Below, in pieces: positions 16,862-28,143 of a DNA stretch of 64,000 nucleotides. Under the pieces are notes generated by a model, which worked only from the letters and a program-made list of their open reading frames with translations, was not told where the DNA came from and searched no databases. The DNA is taken from the NCBI RefSeq assembly GCF_902459465.1, contig NC_047063.1:8059343-8123342 (forward strand), written 5' to 3'. Within the stretch, counting starts at the first letter, position 1; each line of letters starts with the position of its first letter. Both the position numbers and the translations under genes were made by a program. The stretch is from Asterias rubens (lineage: Eukaryota; Echinodermata; Asteroidea; Forcipulatida; Asteriidae).

Positions 16862-19800
16862 CTGTGAATTAGTAAAATATGTAATATTCATTACAGGCTG
16901 TTGCTATGTTTTTGAAAGGGCAAGGGCACCAAGGCATTTTCTCCTTAGTGAAGGGCACCCTATGAGGAAACTGTAGATTTCTACTATAGCATTTCAAGAG
17001 CACCAAGGCAATGACCGGGGGGCATGGAGGCAAACGCCTTTGTTGTCTCCGTGAAGTACCAGGCCTCTCATTAATAATAACATATAATATCAATGTATAG
17101 ACTTATAGCACATGTATATACCAATATGGTACTCAAGGTGCTTGAACAAACAGAAACATTTTAAAGACAGGGCTTTGTAACTTTGGAGTTATGAGACCAG
17201 TTTATGTAAAAATTTGAAAATCACAGAGCAATGTTTTCAGGAGATTGGCGTAAATCCTTTGTACATGTTAAACTAATTATCAAGAGTTTGTTATATACTC
17301 ATTTCTCAAAAAAATACAGCACCCCAGCAAGTAATATTTTCAGAGAAGCTTTCTACCATCATTATCTTCAGACCATGTAAGTTTAACGTTTTGTGTTTGG
17401 TATCATACAAAAAGTACTCAAACCCTTTAAGATTTCTTAGTAAAGAATACGATAAATAACTGAATGAAGACCAACCTTGCGAGTATTCGCTGCAGGACAC
17501 AATATCTTGAGTAGATAGAATTGTCGTCTTGGTGTTATTAGTAGCGATGCGTAGACGCGCTTCGATCATTCCTAGAGACCCAAATGCGTAGCAGCTTCCA
17601 CACGCTCCCTGGTCCCTTACAGGCGTTACGAAATTCTGCCCGTTGACGTTGCGCCAATCAAAGGAAGACGGCAGGTTACTCGCAACCTTTCTTATTTCTT
17701 CTGTTACTGGGGCAGGTCTCGGCTTCCTGAAATGGCAAATAATCAACAAAAGATTTGTCATTACTGTCTGTTAGGTTGGCCGAGTGGTTTCTTTCTCCCG
17801 CCTTTCACCCTCTTCGAATCTCAACTCAGACTGTCGATAGCTCTCCTTGCAAATGGATTGGCTTTCAGTCCCTACCCCTACCTAGCCTGCTTTTCCACAT
17901 TTTTCGGAAAATAGATACACACCGAGAAGTCTCCCCAATTCCGAAAATCTACTCTAAGTTCTTAAAAGAACATAATCTATCTGGCAAATAGATAGAAACA
18001 CAGTGCTACCACAAACCATATTGATACCTCACCATGCAATGCCTCAAATCCCATAGACCATAATGACAATACATGTTCAAATCTAGGCTACCAAAACTTT
18101 CTTAGGGGCAACTAAAATCCAAATTTACAAGCCTGGTGGGCTACTTTACAAAAAGGTTTTAGCGCAAGGCATGGTACACGATTAGGAAACTTGATAACGC
18201 ACATAGCCAACTTTGATGCTCGACCCCCTCTCCTTTGCAGCATTTCTTCAATTGTCATCTTCTCATATTCCGGGTAAACTCCAGCTTTCCAAGAATTCTG
18301 GGCAGTGTTGATCTTTTCAATGAAGGCAAAGTCGGTTTTGAACAGTTGCTGGGACAAATCTCTGTAAACAAAAATTGCAAAATCATGAAAATTTATTATA
18401 AGTAGTTTCCATATAGATAAAGCACTTTTGGTTTTGTCTTTAGTGTTGCTTAGGAGATGTATGCTGCTCCCATTGGCTAGTAGTTTTAGACCCACTGAAT
18501 ATTCAGTTAATTTATGCACTACACAGGCAGGCTGGTTCAGCTGATCTGAGTGAGCAAGTCCTTATTTGGAAAGGTATGAGGTAGTATTTGTGTATCGTTG
18601 CATGACTATAGTTCTGGGGAAGTGCCAAGGTTAGAGAATCTTGGAATAATTTTTGGAAACCTTAAAGGCAGGGTATCAGAAATTTGGTCTCAGTCATACT
18701 TTAAGCAGAATCTGTCAGCAGGAAGGGCAGAGACCGGTTTTGTGTGAGTTCAAGCAACAACGGTCAAATAAATGAAATCTTTGACAAAGCGTGTCTGATT
18801 AACAAAGCAATACTTACTTGGTCGGTTTTCCTGGAGAACTCTTTTCAGCGGGAATTTTTGAGCCCACGTAGCATGCCCAGTCAGTTCCCACTGTATTGTG
18901 AGACCACCCAGGACGAGTTTGATCGCATATGCTCCTATTCAAATAAATTACACGCAATGAGAAACCAATAAGGACTGAATGAAATGAGTATTAGTTTCTA
19001 GTTTACAATCGATGTATTCAGCGCATCGTGGCTGAGTAGACAAGGACTATCGGACTCAAGCTATGGTGTTTCTGATCAGCAGAGTGTGGGTCGAGTCATG
19101 GTCGTGACACTTAAGCAAAAAACATAACCATTATTGCTGCATCCTTTGGAATGGACATAAATTATTTGATTCACCTGGCCCGCTGTTTCCACGCGCATTT
19201 GGCCACGAATTTGGCTGCCAGTTTGGTAAAACCCTGCACGGGTTACCCTGCCCAATACATTGTCTTAGGCATGGTATAAAGTTTGAATCAAAGTTCAGCA
19301 AGTGAAATTCCCTAATATCTTATTCTTGATTCTTGGTTGGGGGGTGGAATCTTCAAATAAAAACGTACTTGACGTCAGTGTACTGGGAAAAGGCAAAATA
19401 TTTCTTTTCGTTGAGGACAACTTCAAATCCTTGATTGTAAACCATCGTCCAGAATCCTTTATGGCCAGAGGTCAAATCAATCGCAACATCTGGAAACTTG
19501 AGGTCGATATGAATCACGTGATCAACTGGCCCTGGAAGAAAGAAAAAACGACAAAATGGATTATGAGGCAGGAATCAAAGATGCGAGTTTGGTGCCCTTG
19601 AAATGCTCTAGTAGAAATAAACAATTTCCTTGACCGATAATGACAAACTTTGAAAAGGAGTACAGTGCCCCAGTAAATTGGTCTAGATTTGTGTTATTTG
19701 TTGCAACTGGTGCCCCACTCATTTAATGCTTGGCAAAGAAATTTACAAAATAATTTTTTCTGAAATTGGCCATCAGACCATGGAGGTAGAGATGATCAGA

Positions 19801-19962
19801 CTAACCTGGTTTTGTGCAGTTGAGTGTGTTGTCTTCTCCGCCAGCGCTGACTCGAAACTCCCACTGTCCCACTACATCCTCAAAGGTGCAATTGGCCGGA
19901 GTATCACACAACACAACGGGCAACAAAGCCAAGAGAATGGAAACAAACTTTAAGATCGCCAT
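16356..19962 (-). CDS. CTSC: Cathepsin C (dipeptidyl peptidase I)
   Basis: Six exons on the minus strand join in phase to give 450 residues: 19962-19806, 19531-19369, 18934-18818, 18361-18203, 17726-17476, 16861-16356. The product is a lysosomal papain-family cysteine protease that removes N-terminal dipeptides; in other animals it is a tetramer and activates granule serine proteases. Visible features are a hydrophobic signal peptide (1-19), the DTPANC start of the exclusion domain at Asp20 (the aspartate that anchors the substrate N-terminus in the family), exclusion domain to about 135, propeptide to about 217, and the catalytic domain starting near LPSSFDWRN. Cys244 in CGSCYAF, His393 in [12 protein letters not shown] and Asn415 in VKNSWG are all present. 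Length is close to vertebrate forms (about 463). The gene looks intact. It is transcribed away from TEX264. Confidence 0.97.
16913..17070. repeat. Interspersed repeat F in cathepsin C intron 5
   Basis: GGCAAGGGCACCAAGGCATT, GAAGGGCACC and TACCAGGCCTC match the family-F pieces near 11930 and 37100. Intron 5 also holds a repeat-B fragment at 17292-17432. Confidence 0.6.
17292..17432. repeat. Foldback repeat B, half copy in cathepsin C intron 5
   Basis: TACTCATTTCTCAAAAAAAT, AGCTTTCTACCATCATTATC and AAAAAGTACTCAAACCCTTT are the right half of repeat B as seen at 48600-48742. Confidence 0.7.
17476..17726 (-). CDS. CTSC: Cathepsin C exon 5, active-site cysteine
   Basis: Acceptor AG at 17728-17727, donor GTTGGT from 17475. 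Encodes [33 protein letters not shown] and CGSCYAFGS with Cys244, ending SCSEYSQ. Confidence 0.96.
17925..18060. repeat. Interspersed repeat G in cathepsin C intron 4
   Basis: AGAACATAATCTATCTGGCA, ACCATATTGATACCTCACC and ATGCAATGCCTCAAATCC match 3240-3350 in a TBC1D30 intron. Family unknown. Confidence 0.65.
18203..18361 (-). CDS. CTSC: Cathepsin C exon 4, propeptide
   Basis: Acceptor AG at 18363-18362; donor probably GTGCGT from 18202, chosen because it keeps the frame into KPRPAP. Encodes [18 protein letters not shown] and [15 protein letters not shown], the end of the propeptide. Confidence 0.87.
18818..18934 (-). CDS. CTSC: Cathepsin C exon 3, exclusion domain end
   Basis: Acceptor ATAG with AG at 18936-18935, donor GTAAGT from 18817. 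Encodes [19 protein letters not shown] then ACYVGSKIP, matching the exclusion-domain end. Confidence 0.9.
19022..19165 (+). repeat. tRNA-derived SINE (family 1), 5' part, in cathepsin C intron 2
   Basis: GCATCGTGGCTGAGTAGACA and TGGGTCGAGTCATGGTCGTG are worn A and B boxes, followed by a shortened AAGCAAAAAACATAACCATT body. It lies in antisense orientation to the host gene. Confidence 0.55.
19369..19531 (-). CDS. CTSC: Cathepsin C exon 2, exclusion domain
   Basis: Acceptor CCAG with AG at 19533-19532, donor GTACGT from 19368. Encodes [17 protein letters not shown] and [19 protein letters not shown]; the YNQGFE block is typical of this family. Confidence 0.93.
19806..19962 (-). CDS. CTSC: Cathepsin C exon 1, signal peptide and start
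   Basis: ATG at 19962-19960; donor GTTAGT-like from 19805. A hydrophobic stretch, [15 protein letters not shown], precedes DTPANC, where the mature protein starts in the family. Cleavage after Cys19 is expected. Confidence 0.94.
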
Positions 19963-20261
19963 GATTCGTTGATTGAGGACTGTAGTAGTACTAGTACTAG
20001 GTAGTAGTAGTGTACGCAGAAGGTGCGGTGTTAAAAACAGTTGTCCAGGATAGACTCCTCCGTTTTGGCCCTTCGAATTATTATATTAATAATAAACTTA
20101 TTGTTTATCACACGATGGTCACGGGATTGGGGCACAAACAATTGTCATCAAGTGATCACGCCATAATGATAATCAGACCATGATTTATTTGATCGGATAC
20201 AAACACATCCATCCAGGCAAGCACATGATCATGATGATTCTTTATTATGTTGTTATTGCTG

Positions 20262-21305
20262 AACTTCCGTCCCAACTTTAGATTTGTCCCAACTGTAGTT
20301 TTGGGACCGATCCCAACTCGAGTGTTACAGTTGGGCGGCCCGGGCTCCAGAGATCTGTCACCAAGCAAGCTAGTCTTTATCCGTGTTAATTGTGTCCAAA
20401 TTTTTCCACAGTAGGGCGCTATCCCCCACGAACAGTCAGAGCCAGAGGGGTGATCAATCTCGCCGCGGCATTTTTCCCCAGCATGCCTTGCTCGATCATA
20501 ATAACCCCTGGGTAACTAAAAAATATCCAAATATTGACCCATTTGACCTCACGTCATCATCAAAAAAATCTTGAATGCGCCATACTGGTGGGCAATTTCA
20601 CTGCACGTTTTTATATATATAACTCTATGATGTGCATTATGCAGTGAAAGTGCGCGTTTTAGGGGACACGGCATTAATACACGTAAAACCTAACTTGCCC
20701 ACCAACATGGTGTGCGCGGATCAGTCGCCGCGTGTGACGCGCATGCAAGGGGTCAATATGGGATATTACAATTAGACCTGTGGTTGATCCGTTCTGTGTT
20801 GGGCGTTAGTCCCGCACACGCTGAATGCGCTGTGTGTAATAAAAGTCATAAACTTGCCTTGGCGTTCAGTGTTGCGTGAAAAAAAAATGGAATACGTACA
20901 TCTTTATACGCACACGTTTTGGCATATAGAGCTTTTTGAAGACGCACAGCGTTTCATATTTTGCGCATAATTATGTGATAGCCAATCAAAAACACGGATC
21001 AGAGTTTCCCTCCCAGGGGTTAGAGATACGGCACTGCCCATGGTAGCGAGTCTGGATGCGAACAGTCTCTCGCGTCACAACATGAACCGCGAGATCAGCG
21101 ACCGCTTGCAGATAATAGCGCCCTCATGTGAAAAATAATTGTGACAAATCCACATGGGAAGGTCATCCAACAAGACTAGATGGCAGTTTGCTTGGCGACA
21201 GATCTCTATATCCCAGATACAGTTGGGCCGTCCGAACTGTAATGCTGGGACCAGTCCCAACTGTAGTTGGAATGATTCTTAATTTGGGAAGGAAATGACG
21301 TATCT
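20262..21305. repeat. Long inverted repeat element between CTSC and TEX264
   Basis: The left arm (about 20262-20410) has GTCCCAACTGTAG, GTTACAGTTGGGCGGCCC, AGATCTGTCACCAAGCAAGC and GGGCGCTATC. The right arm (about 21120-21305), read in reverse, gives the same blocks in the same order. This is an approximate 1-kb foldback or terminal-inverted-repeat element, with the repeat at 20534-20757 inside it. It starts about 300 bp upstream of the cathepsin C ATG. Confidence 0.7.
20534..20757. repeat. Small terminal-inverted-repeat element inside 20262-21305
   Basis: Begins ATATTGACCCATTTGACC and ends CAAGGGGTCAATAT. The right part, CAGTCGCCGCGTGTGACGCG, matches 2470-2500. Probably inserted in, or part of, the larger inverted repeat. 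Confidence 0.55.
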
Positions 21306-22158
21306 GTTTGCAACCTTTACCCAACGCCTGTTTGATGTACAGACTACATAATTACTCCATTTCTATTTGAATTTCATGACTTTTATTGTGAAATTCAGTA
21401 CTCAAAGTGCCCTGATAATTCTGTGCGAAATATTACAATTAGTGACGAATTCTGTGTGGGCATGTGGGTGCGGTAAGCTAATCCATTTACATACAACGGT
21501 CGTTGATAAGTTTTTCCCTAAACAATACATAAAGTTTACCCAGTCATATGACCATTCCAGAATTCATTCAAACCCATGTAAACCTGATCTCGGGCGGCTC
21601 GAATAAGTCTTAGCGGGGAGGGGCGGATGTATCGGAAATTGAGTCCTCTTGTATTTTGCAGTTTTTTGCATAACGCCTCCTACCAACCCTAAACCAAGAA
21701 ATATTATAGCTAAAATGTTTGTCGGAACCTTGAACAAGTTTATTGTGTTACCCGAAAACTTGTTTACTTGCGACTTGTATGGGACGCGCGTGAGATGAGA
21801 AAAAAACAATATTTCAAAGCAAGGCCCAATTTCATAGAGCTCCTTTAGCCAGAAAATTATATGAATTTAAAAAATATTCTAAGCAAAAACAGGAGGAGCC
21901 CAGTCATACGCGGAGCAACAATTCACAACAAGACAACCAGTGGAATTTATCTTCAGTTATTTTGTTTAATTTCTAACTATTTTATTTTGTGCGGATTTGG
22001 CTTTCCATATATGTAGTTGTTTTCAGCATGTCTGTTATCAGACTCTCTCACTCACACACAAACTACGTGGAAAGTGTCTGGTTTCAGCCTATAGTTAAAT
22101 GACACTTCATTTTATTCAGCTATTATTCACTTCCTAAATACATGAAAAAGTAATAAAA
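21306..22158. other. Upstream region of TEX264
   Basis: No element was assigned except a worn foldback-E end (GGCCCAATTTCATAGAGCTCC) at about 21823. It must hold the TEX264 promoter, but no TATA box or other core element could be called. The ATG context is AAAATGGCG. Confidence 0.4.
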
Positions 22159-22413
22159 ATGGCGTCATTGTTTGTGATCGGGATTATTGGGCTGTTAATT
22201 GCCATCGCTGTGACCGTATTCTTTCTCCTAGTTGCGTCTGGTCTATTTCATGAAATAGAAGTTGGTACCAAGAAATCTCCGATATCTAAACTCCGAATTG
22301 CGTATAAATTTGCCCGCGGAAGTTACAGCAATGCTGGAAGTTTGTTTACTGAAGTGACAAAGCTTTCCCCAGAAGGTCGGTGCCTCGGTGTTTACTACGA
22401 TGACCCTAAAAGG
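22159..22413 (+). CDS. TEX264: TEX264 exon 1, membrane anchor
   Basis: ATG at 22159; donor GTAAGA at 22414. 85 codons, with hydrophobic FVIGIIGLLIAIAVTVFFLL then KLRIAYKFARGSYSNAGSLF. Confidence 0.95.
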
Positions 22414-25400
22414 GTAAGATTGAAACATTTGCATTATTTAAGTGCTGGCTGTGTGTGTAGGGATAGCAGATTTGTGTTTTAACCAGCGTGACTGTGGGTC
22501 TGTGTGTGTGCGTTTAATAAGAACAAATATTGCTCTGCAAAGGCAATGTTTTTTATCCGTATTCTAATTCTGTTCGTGTTCAGTTGTTGTTTACAATTAC
22601 ACTCATTCATCATTCATTTCATTGTCCACAATTTCAATTTGCACATCTTATTTAGTAAGTGTCCTAAAGTTTCAACCATGGCAACGCAGATTTTTTCTCG
22701 AAGGCTAAAAGTAAAGGATAACTTTCCGTATGGCGCTACCACTTTTTCACTCATTTAAAAAAAAAAAAAAAAGGGATATATCAATCAGGTAAATTAGATA
22801 CCTCTTAATTTAATGTTTACATATTTAAGTCCTCTTGTTTGGTAAGCAGTTTGCAAAGTTGCAAAATCCACAAATCATGAAATATAAATTCTAATATAAG
22901 AACAAAATAAGTTTCTGTGGATTTTTTGGACCATCACAACTGAAATTTATATATTTATTAAAAACAAAATAAAAAACTGGTTGTAAACTTGTTTTTGTAT
23001 TGTTCATAACTACATACATAAGTACATATTGAGTCTAAGTTACTGGACAGAACAACACTCCTTTAAAACATTTTGACATTAACAGGAGTAAACTGTATTT
23101 TTGCTCTTCTGCAAAACCCGTCATCAATCTTGTTCACTTGTTGAAGTTAGAGACACTGGACCTCATTGGTAATTGTCAAAGACCAGTCTTCTCACTTGGT
23201 GTATCTCAACATTTGCATAAAATGACTAACCTTTGAAAATTTGAGCTCAATTGGTTGTCGAAGTTGCGAGATATAATGAAAGAAAAAACACCCTTGTCAC
23301 ACGAAGATGCTTGATTTAGGGACCTCAAATTCTAAATCTGAGGTCTCAAATTCGTGGAAAATGTCTTCTTTCTCGAAAACTATGTCACTTCAGAGGGAGC
23401 CGCTTCTCACAATGGTTTATACTACCAACAGCTCCCCATAAGTAAGGTTTTATACAAACAATTATTTTGAGTAATTACCAAAAGCAATAGTGTCCACTGC
23501 CTTTAATGTTAATGTGATAACTAGAGCAGGGTTTGAACCTACAATCTTCGGATATCATTAGGGCTAGATCATCACATGGCTCAACTCAAGTAGTAGAGTC
23601 TGGCACATGATTCTGGAGGTTGCTGGTTCAAATCCTGATGAATTTTTTAATTTTTGTTTCAACCATGGAGCTTTTTGTACTTGGCTCCATAGTTCAACCC
23701 TTGAAAAGGAGAATGAACAGAAGTGAAATCTTCAGTTCTGAATCTGAATCTGGTTTATAATAAACATGTAGTTAGCAAAGCATCATTATGGAAACATCAC
23801 AACAATGCTTTGAAATGAAGACAAAGAAGACATTTCAGAAGAAAACAAAAACTATCAGAAAAATTTAGGTAGGGACTCAAAAACCCATCCACATGCAAGG
23901 TTCAACTCCTGGTATTGAACCGGAAGCCACCACAGAGGTGAAAGGCAGGGCTCTCCCTAAACCACTAAGCCAACCTGCCCCAGTTAGCCACGTAAAAGAA
24001 CCAAGTGCACTTTATCGAAAAGAGAAGAGGGTTCACCCTGGTGTTCCTGGTTTTTTTGGCAGCATATTGTGCCACAACACCTTCTTAATTAACCATTATG
24101 GTGTGATGTAACAGGAATACTATTCATAATTCCAACATAGTCTAACATACCTTACGGAATGTTGAAGCGCCTTCAGTGTCACTGAGTGACGGATGTGCGC
24201 GCTATACTGTATATAAAGTACAGAAGCCACTATTATTATTATTATTTATTTGTTGTTGATGCAGGTACCCTCAGGGAGTCTGCGCTATATTGTAGGTACC
24301 GTCTTGAGTGAAGGAGATCAGGAACCAGACAAGGAGCTAGAGAAAGGATTGATGGATGAAGGCTTCAGCGTCGCTGAACTACCTGAAGTGTCTCATATGG
24401 TTTATACTACATTCCCTTACATCACTACGCTTTCTATCTACATTGCTGTGTATCGTGTTTATTCTGCACTGGAGGACTATGTGATGGTAAGAGTAAAAAA
24501 TAACTTTAAGATGTCGAGATTAAAGGGGCACATTGCCATGCTTGGAAAGATGCTTTTAAAGTAGAAATTAATGATTTACACAGATATTTTCCCTCAAAAT
24601 GGTGTGGTTTTCCTTTACCCCAAAGGGCCTAGGCTAATCTAACTGAAGGCAGTGTGCCCAGATAAGATGGGGTGTTTTTGTTTGATTGAAAATACTTTGT
24701 CTAATTGCCCATCACATGTAAACATTTTTTATGCTTCATCTTTGAAGAACAGCTTTAATTGTTTTCAAAATTTAAAGGTGAGAGGCCATGTATCAATGAT
24801 AACTAGCCTGCAAGAAAGATTCTGCTAGGGTCAAAACTTACTATTTTTTGCACTGATAGTACATCATACATTTTTAGATGCAATACATAACATGGCAAGG
24901 TGTACTCTGTGCAAGTTAATACACTGCCGTGCGCACATGAAGTATACATAGTACATTTTTCACATACCAGAAAGTATATAATCATAGATCTCTGAACCAT
25001 CTCTCTCTGTTAGTGTTACTGATGAATGAATTTAACCTCACAAGAATGGCATTAATAAGAATTCATGTAGACTAAACAAACCTTAAACAAATTACTATGA
25101 AAATAACTTGCAGTGAATTTAAAGCAAACTGTATTTTAATTTATTTCCTTAGATCAAGGTATTTTCCTTTTCCCCTTGATCTTGTTGAGACTTCCCAACT
25201 TCACAGCAAAAAAGTAGCTAAGCACATCAATATTATGCTTACCAGATTCAGGTTACCAGCCAAAGTACCATGTCACCATGTACCATTTCTATCTGGTATC
25301 TTGCTCATTTCTGCTCTAAAGCAGGAAGTTGTTAACCTCTATTTGCTGCTCATTGCAGCTCTATGAAATCGGACACAGTTATTTCTTTTGTTATTTTAGC

Positions 25401-25851
25401 TATGAAATAAAAGTGAGTCTTGTTCAATATAAACTTTAAGGCCCTGCCCTCTGTTGCCGTGGTCCTGGCCTTGGTGCCCTTCAAAGGTTTCCCATCAACT
25501 TTAAGATTTTCCAATAATTATAATTATAAAAGCATTTCTTCCTTTCTTGGATGTTTGTAACAGGCTAATGATCTTTGTGCCTACCCATTCATCGAGCTAT
25601 ACGACGGAGGATCCATCCACTTCATGGCACCACTGTCCAAACAGAAGGACTTCTACGTACCTGAGACAGGCGGCGTTGAGATCGGAGAGCTCTCCGCCGG
25701 CGAGCTAGACACAGGAGATGAGACCGATGAACAACCAAGAAGTATTAGCCAAGAAGACAACGACGAAAGCCTCCTAAAGACACGACCATCTGGTGAAGAT
25801 AGTACTAATAGTGATAGTTCATTTGAGCAGCTAGATCCTCCTTCTAACTAA
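22159..25851 (+). CDS. TEX264: TEX264 orthologue, ER-phagy receptor family
   Basis: Three exons, 22159-22413, 24265-24486 and 25564-25851, all joining at codon boundaries, give 254 residues. Residues 4-30 form one hydrophobic membrane anchor near the N-terminus. A GyrI-like domain follows (about 45-190), with conserved blocks GSLFTEV, GVYYDDP, FPYITTLSI, LCAYPFIELY and FYVPE. The tail (about 195-254) is acidic and serine-rich and ends in DSSFEQL, an LC3-interacting motif with core Phe246 and Leu249. In vertebrates TEX264 sits in the ER membrane and delivers ER to autophagosomes through such a motif. It is also reported in repair of topoisomerase 1-DNA adducts. The length is shorter than human (313). 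The last exon is duplicated at 37303. Family identity and the motif are seen in sequence; function is inferred. Confidence 0.95.
23146..23507 (-). repeat. Interspersed repeat A, minus orientation
   Basis: Reversed copy of the 390-bp family: AATAGTGTCCACTGCCTTTA at its right is the reverse of TAAAGGCAGTGGACACTATT at the left of 56355. It includes GACCTCAAATTCTAAATCTG and GAGGGAGCCGCTTCTCAC. Well preserved. Confidence 0.85.
23987..24246 (+). repeat. tRNA-derived SINE (family 1), 3' portion
   Basis: CACGTAAAAGAACCAAGTGC, GAGGGTTCACCCTGGTGTTC, GTCACTGAGTGACGGATGTG and an ATT-repeat tail match the 3' part at 59190-59427. The tail abuts the exon 2 acceptor (AG at 24263-24264). Confidence 0.7.
24265..24486 (+). 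CDS. TEX264: TEX264 exon 2
   Basis: Acceptor GCAG ending at 24264, donor GTAAGA at 24487. 74 whole codons, VPSGSLRYIVGTVLSEGDQ to VYRVYSALEDYVM, the middle of the GyrI-like domain. Confidence 0.93.
25564..25851 (+). CDS. TEX264: TEX264 exon 3 (last), LC3-interacting tail
   Basis: Acceptor CAG ending at 25563; TAA at 25849-25851. Encodes ANDLCAYPFIELYDGGSI to the acidic tail and DSSFEQLDPPSN. The FEQL core is the candidate LC3-interacting motif. A near-identical copy of this exon lies at 37303. Confidence 0.95.
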   Translation, partial: ANDLCAYPFIELYDGGSIHFMAPLSKQKDFYVPETGGVEIGELSAGELDTGDETDEQPRSISQEDNDESLLKTRPSGEDSTNSDSSFEQLDPPSN

Positions 25852-25857
25852 ATCTGA

Positions 25858-25863
25858 AATAAA
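25858..25863 (+). promoter_or_regulatory. Candidate TEX264 polyadenylation signal
   Basis: AATAAA begins 7 bases after the stop. A second lies at 26114-26119, within a repeated copy of the exon tail. The first would give a very short 3' UTR, so the second or a later one may be used. Confidence 0.4.
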
Positions 25864-26067
25864 AAGCTGGATTGACCAATGGATTAATAGGAGACTTTCT
25901 TTGACGATAGGTGGCAGCAGACTTACCGGGTAAAGCCATTGTACTCAGAATTATGCGTATGTTCAGAACTACGTAAACAATGGAAATTTACCATGTAAGT
26001 TTGCTGCCACCTAGCGTTAGAAAGGTTCCCTTTGGGATTAGGTAGTGGATGGGGTCTGGGGTTAATA

Positions 26068-26149
26068 GCGGTAGTTCATTTGAGCAGCTAGATCCTCTTT
26101 CTAACTTGTCTGAAATAAAGAGCTGGATTGACCAATGGATTACTGGGGA
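26068..26149 (+). repeat. Tandem copy of the end of TEX264 exon 3
   Basis: The sequence from AGTGATAGTTCATTTGAGCAG through AATAAA and GATTGACCAATGGATTA (25810-25890) repeats here with few changes. Copy B has the same second unit at 37822-37893. Confidence 0.85.
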
Positions 26150-26611
26150 TTAGGTAGTGGGTTGGGTCTGGGCTAATGGGGATAAGATAGTGGGTGGGGT
26201 CTGGGATTAATAGGGTGTCTGTAATGGATGTAACATTAAAGACTTCTCACAATACTGTTTAGGTTTGAAGGATAAACTAGGATGTCAACATTCTAAACAG
26301 GGTATACTTTGTATGTGTACTTCTGGCATTTTGAACTAGTGAAATAGTTAGTAAATGTGTTTTAAAAGAAAACAAGCATCAAATCAACCTTGTTTTGAGA
26401 CAGTTTTATTGCCTTTTTAGTGAAGACTTTGCCTATTTCGGGGGAAATGTTTGAAGACCTAAGAAAAAAATCAGTTGTACAACATTTTGGCAGATCAGAT
26501 GATTTCCTTGTGTTGGGTTTCTAGGCTATAAAACACAGTGTGAAGTCTTGCTGTGCATTGCAATTTCCTAATTCCTGAAACTACTTGTCGGAGTATTTAT
26601 AGGTCACTTAA

Positions 26612-26797
26612 TCAGGGACCAAGTTTATAGAGCTGCTAGCAGAAATAGCATAACAGGTTGCTGCTAAGCAAAAATGAGCAGGATACCAGTGAGTCTCAAG
26701 ATGTTTATGTGACAGGGTATTTTGGTTGGTATCCTCAGTCTGTTAGACTTTGTTGTACTAAGCTACTTATTGTGCCTAAGCAGCTCTATGAAACATT
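26612..26797. repeat. Foldback repeat E
   Basis: GGGACCAAGTTTATAGAGCTGC at the left and AAGCAGCTCTATGAAAC at the right, with GGATACCAGTGAGTCTC inside. Confidence 0.65.
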
Positions 26798-26799
26798 TT

Positions 26800-28143
26800 T
26801 ACTGTTGAACTAGAAATCTATTTCTTGTCCAACCTATTTACAATTTACTAGACGAAAAACAACGACATGTTTTGTTTTAAATGATTCAAAGAGGATAGAA
26901 TTGGCAGATAAATCTACATTATTAAAGTTAAGAGAAATGTATCAGGGATCGGGTGAAGTGTATATCAAAAGATTTATGGATTATTAAAATATAAAATTCT
27001 TTAATATTATAACTAAACATAGATTTACATTAACATTTAAATGTATGCTACGAATGTCTTGATCAGTGAAAGTTCAGTTTAAAATGTGTGTAATACGCAT
27101 GTATAATATTACGTTGTACTTCATGTAGCGATAACCAGTTGGATTCTTTTTATACTAGTTGCAATAATTCTTGTATTGATTACTTTTGGAAATTGAAAAA
27201 CGATTGTAGTCAGTTTGGTGTTCGATGTTTCTTTTCTCCATTGTTGGCTTTTCTCTGGAGTAAATGATATTTCTTATGTTCTTGCCGCATGGGGACACTT
27301 TTCTTATTCTACTTTCAAGTTAAATATTGCATAGCCATGCATGGTTTTCATGTAGTGTTTTGAGGTCATAGGCTCTGATAACTCAACTGAAATGACCAGC
27401 ACTGTTTGAATAGACTCTTTGCATATTATGATGTCACACTCTTAAAGAGCGCCCTCACTGAGGCAATATAAGACAGAGTGACAGCTGCTCTTAATGCGTA
27501 AAAAACATGGGTGTGACCTCAGCATATCAGCAGCGTTGCTCAATATGCAAGGGGTCTTTAACAAGCTCAGGAGCAAACTAAGTGTGAAATGTTACATAAT
27601 ACAATGTACCCCTCATCCCATCAGTCTCCCCCCCCCCCCCCCCCCCCCCCCGCCTCCCCTTCTAGTTAAACTTAATAGTCAAATACCATCAACATTAAGG
27701 CTGGAGTGCTCATGGGTTAACAGAGCACCGGCATAATATCCGGAGGTAATTGGTTCAGATACTGCTTAAGTCAATTTTGTTCTTTGTTCATCCAAAAGTT
27801 TTTTAATCTTTGTCAAATTAAGAGAGCCATCTGTTGAGTTTGTAGATGTTCCGTGTAAGTGTTGGTCCAACAGTCAGTGTCTTATGTACGTGACTGTAGC
27901 TCATTGTATTGATGATATTGTTGGCCATTATTCTGCTTCAGTATTGTAGGAGTTGTCAAGACCTTTACCATCAGGCAGCCATTCTTGTGGTTTTTTTTTC
28001 CTATTCACTCCAGTGCAACCAAATTGAGGCTGGTAGGGCTGAATAGTCTGGTCCCATTTTGGTGTAATGAGATCTAACACTCCTTATTGGTTATGCACAC
28101 GAGAAACTAGACAGAGATGTTCACTGCCTGTGATAGAGATCTG
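26800..28143. other. Non-coding interval in duplication copy A, absent from copy B
   Basis: AT-rich sequence. It holds a run of about 23 C at 27627-27650 and a tRNA-like SINE fragment (family 2) at 27712-27800 with B box AATTGGTTCAGATACTGC. No coding region was seen; the ORF at 27494 contains the C run and is not a gene. Confidence 0.6.

Larger units (their letters stand above)
22414..24264 (+). other. TEX264 intron 1 with repeats
   Basis: Holds an A-run near 22757, a reversed copy of repeat A (23146-23507), a tRNA-like SINE piece at 23574-23650 and a SINE family-1 3' portion at 23987-24246 that stops just before the exon 2 acceptor. The rest is AT-rich with nothing recognised. Confidence 0.7.

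Noticed and set aside
20000..22158. A shared bidirectional promoter for CTSC and TEX264
   Set aside because: The start codons are 2.2 kb apart with a repeat element between; separate promoters are more likely and no core motif could be supported.
27494..27736. Open frame with a run of prolines
   Set aside because: The run comes from a poly-C tract; no start context or relatives.
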